From the NCBI GenBank assembly GCA_041660405.1, contig JBAZWL010000010.1, positions 76,108-140,107 on the forward strand: a DNA stretch of 64,000 nt. Reading direction: 5' to 3'. Each line of letters opens with the position of its first letter. Position 1 is the stretch's first letter. The notes under the pieces were generated by a model. It did no database searches and was not told the DNA's origin. It saw nothing but the letters and a program-made list of their open reading frames with translations. This document shows positions 53,643 through 63,884 of the stretch, piece after piece. The stretch comes from Taibaiella sp041660405. Lineage in GTDB: Bacteria > Bacteroidota > Bacteroidia > Chitinophagales > Chitinophagaceae. The translations under genes and the position numbers were made by a program.

Positions 53643-56600
53643 CTAGTTCTTCGACAACTTGATCGTCGTAGTTATGCCGCTTTCGTCCGTTACCATTATC
53701 ATATAGGTCCCGCTGGCATAGTGATCGATATGCAACAGGTCGCGGTCATTGCCATTTGCCTTTTGGGTCAGCAATGTGCGGCCGGTAATGTCCATCAATA
53801 CTATTTCACTGCCCTTTCTGGCACCTTTGATATATACAGTATTGGTAAAAGGATTGGGGTAAACGGTTACTGCTCCCTTCTTCCAGCAATCACTTTCTAT
53901 GGTCAGTACTTTACTATAAACCTTTCTGCCATTGGTATGCATGACAAGTCTGAAGTAAGTTTTCTCTGAAAGCATATCCACTATTTGTTCGTAGCTGCTG
54001 CCGGCTATGCCTTTGGCGGTTACTACTTTTATCGTGTGGAATGCTATACCATCGGTGCCTGCCTGTATTTCAAAGTACAGGTCTGTTCCTGTTTCCTCGT
54101 AAGTGTTCCACGTAAGCATGGCCTGGTTACAAGCCCGGAGCGTACATTTCAGCGCTCCCAATACCAGGTCCAGGGGAATGGTATTGGTGATTGCCGGTGC
54201 AACGATAACACTGTCGCATAAGCACTGACTTGAAGCCAGCGGTAGTGATGGATTATTGCTGAATCGCAGTAACACATTTTTATCACCACAGGCAGGACAA
54301 GCAGAGTTGATGATGGAATCGGTATAGTCATAAGGAACAGAACCACCTATGGTAATACCTCCGCTATACACATACGGATCAAAGGCATAGTCGCCCGGTG
54401 TTATGGTGCCGGAGTTATCCAGGTCCATAAAGGGTTCCATGATAATGTTGGTGCCTGGTGCAACTGCTGCGCTACCTGTGTTGGACAAGGTGCCTGCTAT
54501 ATGCAGGTAAGAATTGGTAAGCGGGGAAGGTGCGCCAAAAGCATTGCCAAAGACAACTGTACTTGTAGTAGTGGAAATACTTGGTTTCAGCGACTGCATA
54601 CTTACCGTATCCACCCCATTGCCAATACCAACTCCACAGCTTGTACCGGTAGCGGCACAGAAAGCCGATGAATTGATCGAAGTGCTTACAATGCTGTTGC
54701 GTGCAGGTGAAGACTCACATTTATTCAACGCTTCAGATACTTCTTCATACTTAAAGGTAAAGATGATACTATCGCCTCCGACGATACCTGCTGTCGTTTT
54801 CCAGGTTAACTGGGTAGCACCATCACCTAAGGTACTGATCGAAGGAGCGCCGGGAGGTGCATGTACAGAGCCAGGTGCTGCAGGGTTATAGGATACATAA
54901 CTGTATGCTTCTGGCAGGATTACTTTCACGCTATCCGATGTTAAAGTAGTTCCGCCACTGATGTACATGGCTATACGGTAATCGTATGAAGAGGTAGGGC
55001 CGCAACCTGTAACCGGTTGAACAGTGGCCTGCACATTGCTGAAATAACTAAGTGCAGGTGCTCCGTTAATATTTAACGGCAGTGGATTGGCATTTGTGAG
55101 GCTCGTGATCGGTCCACAGGCCACAGTGCCGGCAATACTGCTGGTAATCTGGGAACCTGATATATAACCACAGACTGTGGTTACCCCGCAACGCAGGCTC
55201 ATGGCATTGGCCGGAGCAAGACTTACTTTATACAAGGTATCTGTTGCCGGTAAAGTCCAGGAATACACACCGGCATTCAAAACCGGGTCGGTTACGGTTA
55301 CAAAAGAGCCGTTGCCCATCCTCAATTGGGTTTGTCCCGGTACCAGCTCCATAGCGGCAGGCAAGGTAAAGCTGACCTTCACTGTATTGGCATCCTGTGT
55401 CTGGCTGTTGAATACATTAAACTGCACGGTATCGGCTGTACACAGGTCCTTTTGTGTACTGTATAAGCTATCCTGCATCTGCAGTTCACCACCTGCGGTC
55501 AGGTACCGGAAGCCGATTTTATTGGCATTGGCCTGGCAGCCATAACTTGCCCAATCTGTTGGCAAACCACTACATGGTGTACGGTCAGCATACATAAAAA
55601 GGGTGTCGTTCTGGCAAAGATTAATATGTGTATAGACGCTGTAATTGCGCGAAGCACCAGGTGCCAGGTAGGCTACATTGTAGATATTGCCTACAGGCAT
55701 AATCCTGACACCGGTTACATTATCCTTTACACTATCGACAAAAATACCGGGCCGATCAGGTATAGCCATAAAATCATTGCCAAAAACATTAGGCACCCAT
55801 GTACCGGAGTTACCCCCCTTTGTATAGGTTACCGGTATCACTACATTGGGCTGGGTTACCGTTACTACATTACTTGCAGGTAAAGTAACCGTATTGGTTG
55901 CCATAGGCCGGTTCAGGAAGAGCCAAGTATTGCTATAGGCAATATTCTGTATACTGGTACTGTCTAACGGACAGTTGGCAGAAAACGTAACCGGCATAGC
56001 AAAATTACTTTGCGGAAAAACATGATCCTTGGCACATCCCTGTTCCGATGCAGGTGGGGTATACTTCATCGAAAAATCGATAATAGCCCTGGAGTACAGG
56101 TTATTTACGGTAATATCATAACCATAAAACTGCACAATCTGCTTTAAATTCATGATGAGTGTGTCACCGGAAAAGTTATATAAAGAAACCGGTAATAATT
56201 GATTGTTGATCACGTTGGAACAACTGCCCGTACCCAATATTTTAGGAGCCCAGGTCAGATTGATACGCTGTAACGACCAGTTGCTGGCGGACGGTATCAC
56301 CATTTTGAACAGCGTAGGCGTGAGGATATTCCTCACTTCACCCGGGAAATAAGTGGAGCCACAGTTCGCAGAAGCGGTTGAGGCTACAATGCTTACCCGC
56401 GAAACCACACTATCGGCACAGTCGGTAGCAGACAGTCTGCTGGGTGTTGCGTTATATCCCATATCTATGGACTGGAAATTGGCGCAGGTTATGGAATCGC
56501 ATTTGTATTGCTGTGCTGCAGATGGATTAGCTACTGTACTGGTATAGGGTGTATGCAGGAAATTCCAGGTAGTTACGACCCAGCCGGTATGAGGGGTCCA

Positions 56601-59159
56601 GTACACCAGGTTTTCGGTTACTTCAACAGTGTCGCCATCCTGGTAGGCTGTGATGCCTGGCAATGTAATACCACCCGAGCCCTGTACGGATAAGTTGAGC
56701 AGATAGGTATTGGCAATATTTACCGGTGCTGCGCTACCTGTACCGGTAAAGGTACCGACACCCGGTCTTGTCAGTTTTACCTGGGGGGCTATTTTTTTAA
56801 GGAAATTATTAGCAATAGTACCGTTAGTAATATCAGCAGGATTAGGAGTATAATCAACAGTACTTTTCAGGTACATATACGGTACACCACCTGCCTGGGT
56901 GGTTTTCACCACCATTTTGTATTTTAACTGTAAAGTATCTCCCCAGGTAATGAGATTGGTTTTTACTCTTGTCATATCCAAAGCACCACTGGTATCGGCA
57001 ATGCCATCGTTATTATTATCAGGTTGCCCTAAGGTAGTGCGTGCATGACTGTAATTTATTATCTGTAAACCATCGGCACAAGCCGTACCGCAGGAACTAT
57101 ACCAGGACGCCTTATAGGTAGTCGGGCCTGCCTCTATGGCTGGTTCTGTATTCGTGGTATCAATGTCATATATTCGCGTCATGTATATTTGCTTCTGCGA
57201 GGATCCCGGGCAGGTATTGACAAACTGCATATTCAGCCTGAATTGCCCGCCCCTGTAGGAGTTATAAGGGTCGCTGGCAAAAGTGCTGAGCACAGCGACA
57301 GGACAATTGTCGCGCTTGAAGACTACCAGTATCGTACTATCTGTTGTCGTATTATCCACTACCTGGCTGGCCTGCCAGTTGGTATTGCTCCAACTGCTGA
57401 GGCGCCCATATACCTTACTTAAATTACCATCCCATTTTATACCACCGTTGGTATAGAGCTTGATCACAAATTTGCTCTTATCCGTGTAGAAAGGAAGGTC
57501 CATTACACCTGCAGTCATCAGCAGTTTCACGGTATCCACGTCATAGTATTGTTTACAAGCCGTACTGTTACTTAAAATGGCGCTGCTATCCACAAAACTA
57601 AAACCCCTGAAACGAGCCAGGTGCAACCCTCCTGATGCTGCATTGGGTTCGCTTACTGGTGTAGCACTTTGCCCGTTGTATACATTTTGGCTAAAGCCCA
57701 TGGCAGCACCGGGATAGAAACCTGCGGGACAACCGCCCCAAATTGTCGCGGCATCTACAGCAGCGCTGATGCTGGGGCCATCATTTGCGTTGTAACAGTT
57801 ACCATTGTAAGAGCTACCACAACCAATATAGAGGTCACTCACCCTTGTAACTGGCCCTGCTGTCCTTACTTCAAAGGTTACTACTACACTGTCGCCGGGG
57901 TTCAGGTCACCCAGGGACAAAAAGGTGTTATTGGGTTGGTCGTGCCCGGTATAAGTAGCTGGTGCAAGAACATTGCCCATCTGTAGGGCCGGCGTTCCGC
58001 TAAACCCGTAAGGGTTGTTACCGTAATTAACATAGTAGGCAGGATGGTAGCGTGGCGCCCCGTTTTTGGAAGCCCATATGGAGTCCGTTACAAGGTACTT
58101 TAACCCTACTACTGCCAGATAGGTCTGGGCACCCACGGCAACAACCGAGCTGGTGTTCCGTACCACTTCCCTATAGGTAATAGGACGCCCGTAAATATTG
58201 CCGAAGCTATCCGTACCATTGTTGAGGGTAGTAAGCGTACGGCTAAGCACAGGAGCTACGGTGCTGCTGGTAACAGTGTTTATGGCAAATACATTACTGG
58301 TTGCACTATTGGTACAGGTATTGGTATTGCAACCCCAGTCCGCACGGATAGTACCCGTAATAGGGCTCACAGAGCCCACCACTTTCTGTGTATCGTATAC
58401 CACAATACATTCATTCTGGTCCAGTTTGCCATCCATATTGCCTATGGTAGCAAAATCGGCGGCCTTTAGTACGGTTTTCGCATTATTGGTATTGGCCCCG
58501 GTAACGGTGCCTTTGCTGAAACCAACGACAACTACGCTGGTATTGCCTTCCACATCACCCAGGGTTACCGAGTCCACTGAACCAAAACCACCATTGCATA
58601 TCGTGATCTTACGTACAAAGGGAGTATAACAAAATGCCGTGACTGCGGGGCTATCCACAGAAATAGATAAAGAAGGAAAGGAAAGCGGGTAGGTTGGCGT
58701 TACATAAGGGCTTGTAAAAAACGTGCCCCAGCCCACATTGTAGGTATTCTTAATGTTCGCTGAATTGGTGGATACCGAGCAACTCACAGCTGCATTAAAG
58801 GTAACATCCACAAAACCGCTGGAAGGAATATTGGCAATATTAAACGTAACTACATTAGGGGAAACAGTAGTGCCGAAGGTTACGCCGGTGCCACTCACTG
58901 AGCCGACAACATAGTTGATACCTGGCGGCATAGAGTCGCGGAAGGTTAGGCCGGTAATAGCTGTGGCACTGATATTGGATACCCTCACCACAAAGGTGCC
59001 CTGTCCCGAACATGGGGTAAGATTGGTGGGGGTTGCCTGTGGGGTGATCGTTACATTACTGCTGAGCTGAGCGCGTGCTCCGAAGCCGCAGAGTAGTAGG
59101 ACAGGACAAAGCAGAAATAGCGCTTGTCTAAGCAGATTAAACGTAGCTTTTGTTGTCAT
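53643..59159 (-). CDS. giant T9SS surface protein with DUF11-like repeats
   Basis: 1838 residues. Signal peptide 1-30 (GFGARAQ). Residues 33-1700 consist of many Ig-like beta-sandwich modules of the DUF11 / conserved-repeat type (ITGLTFRDSMPPGINYVVGSV, GLQIINY..., DPVLNAGVYSW), rich in Thr, Ser, Asn and Cys pairs. An Fn3-like part (YFEIQAGTDGIAFHTIKVV...YFRLVMHTNGRKVYS) precedes the type A T9SS domain (AVTVYPNPFTNTVYIKG...GTYMIMVTDES). Likely a stalk-like adhesin on the cell surface. Divergent from a TPR kinase/NarL regulator pair that may control it. Composition matches neighbours. Confidence 0.88.
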   Translation of the reverse strand: MTTKATFNLLRQALFLLCPVLLLCGFGARAQLSSNVTITPQATPTNLTPCSGQGTFVVRVSNISATAITGLTFRDSMPPGINYVVGSVSGTGVTFGTTVSPNVVTFNIANIPSSGFVDVTFNAAVSCSVSTNSANIKNTYNVGWGTFFTSPYVTPTYPLSFPSLSISVDSPAVTAFCYTPFVRKITICNGGFGSVDSVTLGDVEGNTSVVVVGFSKGTVTGANTNNAKTVLKAADFATIGNMDGKLDQNECIVVYDTQKVVGSVSPITGTIRADWGCNTNTCTNSATSNVFAINTVTSSTVAPVLSRTLTTLNNGTDSFGNIYGRPITYREVVRNTSSVVAVGAQTYLAVVGLKYLVTDSIWASKNGAPRYHPAYYVNYGNNPYGFSGTPALQMGNVLAPATYTGHDQPNNTFLSLGDLNPGDSVVVTFEVRTAGPVTRVSDLYIGCGSSYNGNCYNANDGPSISAAVDAATIWGGCPAGFYPGAAMGFSQNVYNGQSATPVSEPNAASGGLHLARFRGFSFVDSSAILSNSTACKQYYDVDTVKLLMTAGVMDLPFYTDKSKFVIKLYTNGGIKWDGNLSKVYGRLSSWSNTNWQASQVVDNTTTDSTILVVFKRDNCPVAVLSTFASDPYNSYRGGQFRLNMQFVNTCPGSSQKQIYMTRIYDIDTTNTEPAIEAGPTTYKASWYSSCGTACADGLQIINYSHARTTLGQPDNNNDGIADTSGALDMTRVKTNLITWGDTLQLKYKMVVKTTQAGGVPYMYLKSTVDYTPNPADITNGTIANNFLKKIAPQVKLTRPGVGTFTGTGSAAPVNIANTYLLNLSVQGSGGITLPGITAYQDGDTVEVTENLVYWTPHTGWVVTTWNFLHTPYTSTVANPSAAQQYKCDSITCANFQSIDMGYNATPSRLSATDCADSVVSRVSIVASTASANCGSTYFPGEVRNILTPTLFKMVIPSASNWSLQRINLTWAPKILGTGSCSNVINNQLLPVSLYNFSGDTLIMNLKQIVQFYGYDITVNNLYSRAIIDFSMKYTPPASEQGCAKDHVFPQSNFAMPVTFSANCPLDSTSIQNIAYSNTWLFLNRPMATNTVTLPASNVVTVTQPNVVIPVTYTKGGNSGTWVPNVFGNDFMAIPDRPGIFVDSVKDNVTGVRIMPVGNIYNVAYLAPGASRNYSVYTHINLCQNDTLFMYADRTPCSGLPTDWASYGCQANANKIGFRYLTAGGELQMQDSLYSTQKDLCTADTVQFNVFNSQTQDANTVKVSFTLPAAMELVPGQTQLRMGNGSFVTVTDPVLNAGVYSWTLPATDTLYKVSLAPANAMSLRCGVTTVCGYISGSQITSSIAGTVACGPITSLTNANPLPLNINGAPALSYFSNVQATVQPVTGCGPTSSYDYRIAMYISGGTTLTSDSVKVILPEAYSYVSYNPAAPGSVHAPPGAPSISTLGDGATQLTWKTTAGIVGGDSIIFTFKYEEVSEALNKCESSPARNSIVSTSINSSAFCAATGTSCGVGIGNGVDTVSMQSLKPSISTTTSTVVFGNAFGAPSPLTNSYLHIAGTLSNTGSAAVAPGTNIIMEPFMDLDNSGTITPGDYAFDPYVYSGGITIGGSVPYDYTDSIINSACPACGDKNVLLRFSNNPSLPLASSQCLCDSVIVAPAITNTIPLDLVLGALKCTLRACNQAMLTWNTYEETGTDLYFEIQAGTDGIAFHTIKVVTAKGIAGSSYEQIVDMLSEKTYFRLVMHTNGRKVYSKVLTIESDCWKKGAVTVYPNPFTNTVYIKGARKGSEIVLMDITGRTLLTQKANGNDRDLLHIDHYASGTYMIMVTDESGITTTIKLSKN

Positions 59160-59326
59160 GAGTTGGGTTTTATGTTATTGATTAAAGAATACTTGATCAA
59201 TCCCTGGAAGCACGCATTTTCCTTGACCAGGCGCTAATACAAAGGAAAACAAATACCATGCAGAACACGGAATTTGCTGCCACTACTTTTGTATGGTTGT
59301 TTTTCAAAATGAACAGATTCTGGCAA

Positions 59327-59350
59327 CTACCACTACTTAAGTAGTGGTAG
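59327..59350. promoter_or_regulatory. 24-bp palindrome between giant surface gene and sensor kinase
   Basis: Perfect inverted repeat; core CACTACTTAAGTAGTG, extended by CTAC/GTAG. The inner TACTTAAGTA has the inverted-heptamer look of NarL-family sites. A minus-strand TCATTTTG (-7-like) lies at 59305-59312, so the palindrome would sit near -45 for the giant gene. The other 440 bases of the 59160-59630 gap show nothing clear. Confidence 0.5.
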
Positions 59351-59630
59351 CCCCATAACGATCGATACCATAAGCATCCCATTAAAATTCAAAGAGAAAA
59401 CGATAAGCTAAATGCGGTTCTTTTTGGAAGATGTCAAAAGAGGCTAATCTTAAAGTGTTATGCCTTTAGCACCTTGCAAAACACAAGCCGAAGATGGTTG
59501 AAAGATTAATTCAGAATCTTAAATACAAGTATTATTTATATAATAGCAGTATGATGAGTGAATTATCTATGTATAGGTACATCTGTTATCCTGTGACATT
59601 TATGGAATAGATGATTTAAGTAGAGGTACC

Positions 59631-61694
59631 ATGAGAAAATATGCAGGCCTGCAAGCCTTTTCTATTAGTTTAAACATCTTGGTTTCAGCTGACTATAAAG
59701 GATTATTTTGGTCATTGAAATCCACACAATATTCCTGTTTTCTCGTACCTAAATTTGATTTGGTGATTAAATTTACATGCATAAAAAAGATATTTTTTTT
59801 ATTGTTTCTGGTGTCAGCATTTTCCTGTGGCAATAACAATAACCCCAATGTAAGTGATAGTCTCTCTCAAACCGATTCTCTTGCTGCCCTCCAACTGAAA
59901 AAACGAATCGACAAAATTAAATTTGCCAATCCTGATAGCGCTTTGATCCTCTTGTCTCAATTCAGAGAGATCAATGACCGGAATCATTATGCCAATGGCA
60001 TGATGGATTTCTATTTTTCTGCTGCCAATATTCACCTTTTCCTTTTGTCTGATACAGCAGTTGCTAAAACATATGTGGACAGTGCCCGGCAACTATCGGG
60101 TGTTCCAGGCAATGAACGCCTGAAGTGTATGGCCTATGTTTGCGAGGGCGCATACTACTTTCACCAGGAACAGTACCAGAAAGCATCAACATATTACCTC
60201 AAGGCCCTGAGTGAGCTGCCGGTTCCTTCAGATTCCATACTCTACTTCAATATCTGTCAGGCATTATCAGGTATCTCCTATCACCAGCGGAACTTTGATG
60301 ATGCTTTCGACTATCACGAACCTGTGATAAGGCACGTGATGCAGCAACCCAATTCTGCACTTAAAGTGCTATCACTGATGAATGGATTCGTTATTGCCAA
60401 CAAAGCAACAGCTACAAGAAAGGCTTACGCATCCCATTACTTGTTTGCTGCCAGAAAAGTGGCAGAAGCTATTTCAGATACCTCGGCGAAAGCGATACTG
60501 TACTCCAACCTGGCCACTTATTATCAGAGCAAGGGTATAACGGACAGTAGTGTATTTTTTGCGCAAAAGGCCTTAAAAGTATCAAAAGGGAAACAGGGGC
60601 CGCTCAATGATGTTACAGTCTCATTGGAAGTGATAGCCCAACATCAATTGGAACAGGGGGACTTCGCTGGAGTAAAGCGCACCATAGGAGAACTTGAGAG
60701 CGTTGAAGCTCCACTGCAGTTTTCTGAAATGATTTACGAGTCTACTTATTACGATCTGAAGTATGGGCTCCTTAAACATGAAAATAATATTCCCGCAGCC
60801 TTAACCTACCTTGAAAAAAAAGTTGCTGTCGACGAAAAACTTTCCCGAATAGAAAAAGATGATCAATTGCTGACCTATAGAAAAGAGCTTAAAAAGTTGG
60901 CCGCAGACAAAACCATTGCGGCTCAAAACGGCAGAATTGAAAAGCAGCATGTATACACCGTAAGCTTCATTATCATTTCTTTATTGCTGCTGCTGCTGGC
61001 TGGCATAATCTATTTGTACTGGCGCAACAAAAGGAAACGGGAGGTTGAAAAATGGGAAAGTATTCAACGACAGGAAGCGTACGAAAGCCAAATGAAGCTG
61101 CTCGAAGAGCGATCACGTATAGCACGGGAAATGCACGATGACCTGGGCAGCACGCTTACTTCCACCCTGATGGCTGTTGAGTTGGTAAGACTAAAGCCAG
61201 GTGATCCAATGCCAATGGAGATGATTGACCGCTCGGCCAATCAATTAAACGATCAGATCAATGATATCATCTGGAATATGAATGAAAAGAACGACGACCT
61301 CCGAAATCTGTGCGATTATATATTTCGCTTTGCGTCCGATTTCCTGCAGGAAGCTTCGATCACCCTTTCGCTATATGAAGACATACCAGAGGATAAAATA
61401 CCAGTGACCGGCCAGGATCGGAGGCGCATCTACCTTTGCGTAAAGGAACTCTTCAATAATATTGTAAAACATGCGACTGCTACCAGAGTAGAGCTTCATG
61501 TCTCTTACCAGGCAAATATGTTTCACATCAGCATCAACGACAATGGTGTTGGACTTAACGGCAGTCACAAGGATACAGCAGGATCGGGCTACGGTTTGAA
61601 CAATATCAAAAAAAATATAGCAATCATGAATGGGAAGATACAATGGCAAGCCAAGCAACCCGGTACCCAGGTGCATATCTCCCTACCCTTATAA
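59631..61694 (+). CDS. TPR-containing sensor histidine kinase (NarX/DesK-like HisKA_3)
   Basis: 687 residues in the longest frame. A signal sequence with lipobox-like SAFSC begins only at about residue 46, so the functional start may be TTG 59760 or GTG 59763 rather than ATG 59631. A periplasmic TPR-like region (about 75-440) is followed by a membrane segment (about 443-466), a coiled coil, the HisKA_3 motif REMHDDLGSTLTST with His502, and an ATP domain with ELFNNIVKHATATR, NDNGVGL and GSGYGLNNIKKN. Its regulator gene follows after 12 bases, so the two are surely cognate. Confidence 0.9.
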   Translation: MRKYAGLQAFSISLNILVSADYKGLFWSLKSTQYSCFLVPKFDLVIKFTCIKKIFFLLFLVSAFSCGNNNNPNVSDSLSQTDSLAALQLKKRIDKIKFANPDSALILLSQFREINDRNHYANGMMDFYFSAANIHLFLLSDTAVAKTYVDSARQLSGVPGNERLKCMAYVCEGAYYFHQEQYQKASTYYLKALSELPVPSDSILYFNICQALSGISYHQRNFDDAFDYHEPVIRHVMQQPNSALKVLSLMNGFVIANKATATRKAYASHYLFAARKVAEAISDTSAKAILYSNLATYYQSKGITDSSVFFAQKALKVSKGKQGPLNDVTVSLEVIAQHQLEQGDFAGVKRTIGELESVEAPLQFSEMIYESTYYDLKYGLLKHENNIPAALTYLEKKVAVDEKLSRIEKDDQLLTYRKELKKLAADKTIAAQNGRIEKQHVYTVSFIIISLLLLLLAGIIYLYWRNKRKREVEKWESIQRQEAYESQMKLLEERSRIAREMHDDLGSTLTSTLMAVELVRLKPGDPMPMEMIDRSANQLNDQINDIIWNMNEKNDDLRNLCDYIFRFASDFLQEASITLSLYEDIPEDKIPVTGQDRRRIYLCVKELFNNIVKHATATRVELHVSYQANMFHISINDNGVGLNGSHKDTAGSGYGLNNIKKNIAIMNGKIQWQAKQPGTQVHISLPL

Positions 61695-61706
61695 TAAATC
61701 AAAATC

Positions 61707-62339
61707 ATGATCAGCGTATTAATAGTGGAAGATCAACTGGACCACCAAATTTACTTGAATACGATTGTAAGCAGCGATGCTGAATTGAAATGCCTTGGCA
61801 TTATCAGGAATGGGAATGAGGCCATAAAGGAGATTATCGCCCAAAAACCTGACATTGTGTTGATGGATATAGGCCTTCCCGATATGAGCGGTATAGAATG
61901 TATCCTGAAACTTAGGCCGAAGGTGCCCGAAGTTAAATTCATGGTATGTACCGTATATGAAGAGGACGAAAGCATCTTCGAGGCCTTGAAAGCCGGAGCC
62001 CATTCCTATATTGTAAAAAGAAGCAAGCCATATCAGATCCTGGATGCGATAAAGGAACTGTATAATGGAGAAAGGCCTATTAGTAGTTGCATCGCAAAGA
62101 AAATACTGAACGCCCTACCTAAGGAAACTGATAATGGACCGGCCCGTTTGGAATATAAAATAACCTCAAAGCAGGAAGACATTTTAAAATTCCTTGCAAA
62201 AGGATATAGTTACCAGGAAATTGCTGACAAGTGTTTTATCAGTCCTAAAACCTTGAAGTGGCATGTCCATAATATTTATAAAAAGCTCCATGCAGATAAT
62301 CGTATGGAGGCTGTAAATAAATATTTTAAGAAATATTGA
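61707..62339 (+). CDS. NarL/LuxR-family response regulator
   Basis: 210 residues. Receiver 1-125: acidic VEDQ at 7-10, phospho-acceptor Asp54 (VLMDIGLPDMSG), Thr in CTVYEE, Lys in IVKRSKPY. The GerE/LuxR HTH spans about 145-208 (TSKQEDILKFLAKGYSYQEIADKCFISPKTLKWHVHNIYKKL). Partner of the preceding TPR kinase. NarL-type regulators bind inverted heptamers such as TACTTAAGTA, found in the intergenic palindrome at 59327-59350. Confidence 0.94.
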   Translation: MISVLIVEDQLDHQIYLNTIVSSDAELKCLGIIRNGNEAIKEIIAQKPDIVLMDIGLPDMSGIECILKLRPKVPEVKFMVCTVYEEDESIFEALKAGAHSYIVKRSKPYQILDAIKELYNGERPISSCIAKKILNALPKETDNGPARLEYKITSKQEDILKFLAKGYSYQEIADKCFISPKTLKWHVHNIYKKLHADNRMEAVNKYFKKY

Positions 62340-62421
62340 TAGTCAAAATAGCTTTATAAGAGCCGTCTCAAATCCATTATAAAAAGATTCGAAAATTGTC
62401 CTGCTAAGACGATTTGAGAGA

Positions 62422-62446
62422 ACAAAGTGGGTACTTCCCGCTTTGT
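62422..62446. terminator. hairpin after the NarL-type regulator
   Basis: 10-bp stem ACAAAGTGGG / CCCGCTTTGT with one T-G pair and loop TACTT. It lacks a long T-tract. A separate 9-bp inverted pair TCTCAAATC (62366) / GATTTGAGA (62411) lies just upstream. Confidence 0.45.
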
Positions 62447-62510
62447 AACTTTAAACGATGGCTATTAAATAACGAATTGTTTTTGTCCATCTTCAATGGG
62501 TTTACCTGAT

Positions 62511-62556
62511 TTTTAACTTAAGTTAAAATTTTATGGATTACCGATTTTGAACTTTG
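62511..62556 (+). promoter_or_regulatory. regulated promoter of the Crp/Fnr-type gene
   Basis: An 18-bp perfect palindrome TTTTAACTTAAGTTAAAA (62511-62528) is followed by GAACTTTG (62549-62556), a near-consensus -7 box. The palindrome centre to box distance is 29.5 bases. The same pair at the same spacing precedes the 63278 gene. No -33 TTG, so an activator-dependent promoter is likely. Confidence 0.65.
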
Positions 62557-62621
62557 TTCCGTTTACCGTCCTGAAGAGGATAAGGCGGTATACCTTTTTA
62601 GACTCATAAAAGCATCTCGTA

Positions 62622-63218
62622 ATGATTAATAAAAATGAAATATTAACCCGGTACCTGCAAAATTTTGCGGGCTTAACAGATAAGGATATCGCTGAAAGCC
62701 TGCCGTTTTGGAAGTCACGAAAGATCACGAAAGGTGATTTCTTTAACATGCAAAGTATGGTCTGCAACGACCTCGGACTCGTAGTAAAGGGGATTTTTCG
62801 TATTTTTTACAGTGACCCCAAGACTGAAGAGGAAAAAAATCTATTCTTTTTTTCAGAAAACCAGTTTGTGGTTTCCTTCCGAAGTTTCATCTCGCAAAAT
62901 CCCTGTTGGTATTTTATTGAAGCCATGGAAGATTCAGACATCATTTTCATTTCATATCGGGACCTTAACGGTTTATATGAAAGGAATCTGAATTGGGGAA
63001 AGTTCGGCAGGTTACTGGCGGAAACATTTTTTGCTTATGCACAGTCTAGAACAGAAGAGTTTATTTTCTTCTCTCATGAAGAAAGGTTTCTCCGGCTATT
63101 AGAAGAACATCCTAATATCATTGAGCGAATTCCAGCTTATCATATATCTTCTTTCCTTGGCATCACGAATCCATCCTTAAGCCGGATCAGAAAGCGGTTA
63201 AAAGATAACCAGGTGTAA
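62622..63218 (+). CDS. Crp/Fnr-family transcription regulator
   Basis: 198 residues. The N-terminal cyclic-nucleotide-binding-like barrel (about 20-115: ITKGDFFNMQSMVCNDLGLVVKGIFRIFYSDPKTEEEKNLFF) lacks the Arg/Ser cAMP pocket, so the ligand is unknown. A dimer helix and a C-terminal HTH follow (PAYHISSFLGITNPSLSRIRKRL). It has no iron-sulfur Cys set. Typical of the short Bacteroidota Crp-like group. The palindrome in its own promoter and in that of the next gene suggests autoregulation and control of the neighbour. Confidence 0.9.
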   Translation: MINKNEILTRYLQNFAGLTDKDIAESLPFWKSRKITKGDFFNMQSMVCNDLGLVVKGIFRIFYSDPKTEEEKNLFFFSENQFVVSFRSFISQNPCWYFIEAMEDSDIIFISYRDLNGLYERNLNWGKFGRLLAETFFAYAQSRTEEFIFFSHEERFLRLLEEHPNIIERIPAYHISSFLGITNPSLSRIRKRLKDNQV

Positions 63219-63277
63219 ATACCGCGACATGTTCATAGTGGCCTTTATCTACATCGTTACCAGTCTGCCTGTCAGCG

Positions 63278-63859
63278 TTAAGCACTGGCACGTGCGGCTT
63301 TGATGGTTTTAGACAATCTGAATGCGGTGAGCAGGAAGTAGAATGCACCGAAAGCGGCATATCCTGCTAAGGTTGTAATACCTTGATCCGGAGCATGCGC
63401 CATCGCGATAAATACTCCTCCAGCCAACATGGACTGGCCCCCGCTAATGATCATTGGCCATTGACCTCCCAGCTGCTTACGCCTGCGCAAGCCTAAGATC
63501 AGCTGAATGAGGCCGGTTAATATTGCCCAGGCACCAAAAATGATCAACACTTGCGGAATGCCTTTTTGCAGAGCCAGTATTACACCGATCGTAGTGGATA
63601 TGCTGATCATTGCATTGATATACTGTAGAGTCTTATTAACGGCAGTAGGATTGGCCTGGATGTCAAAATAAGTTGCAATTGCATCCCATGCAGGATAGAT
63701 AATAAACAGGGCTATTGCGATTGTAGTATTTGTTTTAGCCAATGCCATTACGAGAATAACCCACACGATGGAAAATCCGGCACGCAAAAAGTATAATTTT
63801 TGTAATGATCTGGCAGTTTCAGCAACCTGGCTGGAATGGACTTGATTTGTTGATGTCAT
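63278..63859 (-). CDS. DUF308-family membrane protein
   Basis: 193 residues with six predicted membrane segments (about 27-43, 45-65, 80-100, 104-122, 134-152 and 158-178). The LQKLYFLRAGFSIVWVILVMAL and IIYPAWDAIATYFDIQAN motifs match DUF308/HdeD-like proteins. HdeD in E. coli is tied to acid stress; this relative's role is unknown. It is transcribed towards the Crp-type gene from a promoter with the same palindrome, so it is the best candidate target of that regulator. Confidence 0.85.
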   Translation of the reverse strand: MTSTNQVHSSQVAETARSLQKLYFLRAGFSIVWVILVMALAKTNTTIAIALFIIYPAWDAIATYFDIQANPTAVNKTLQYINAMISISTTIGVILALQKGIPQVLIIFGAWAILTGLIQLILGLRRRKQLGGQWPMIISGGQSMLAGGVFIAMAHAPDQGITTLAGYAAFGAFYFLLTAFRLSKTIKAARASA

Positions 63860-63884
63860 GATGTTATATTTTTAGTTTCTTAAA

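Noticed and set aside
62366..62419. Inverted pair TCTCAAATC / GATTTGAGA as ends of an insertion sequence
   Set aside because: Only about 45 bases apart, no transposase gene and no target duplication; more likely a hairpin or chance.
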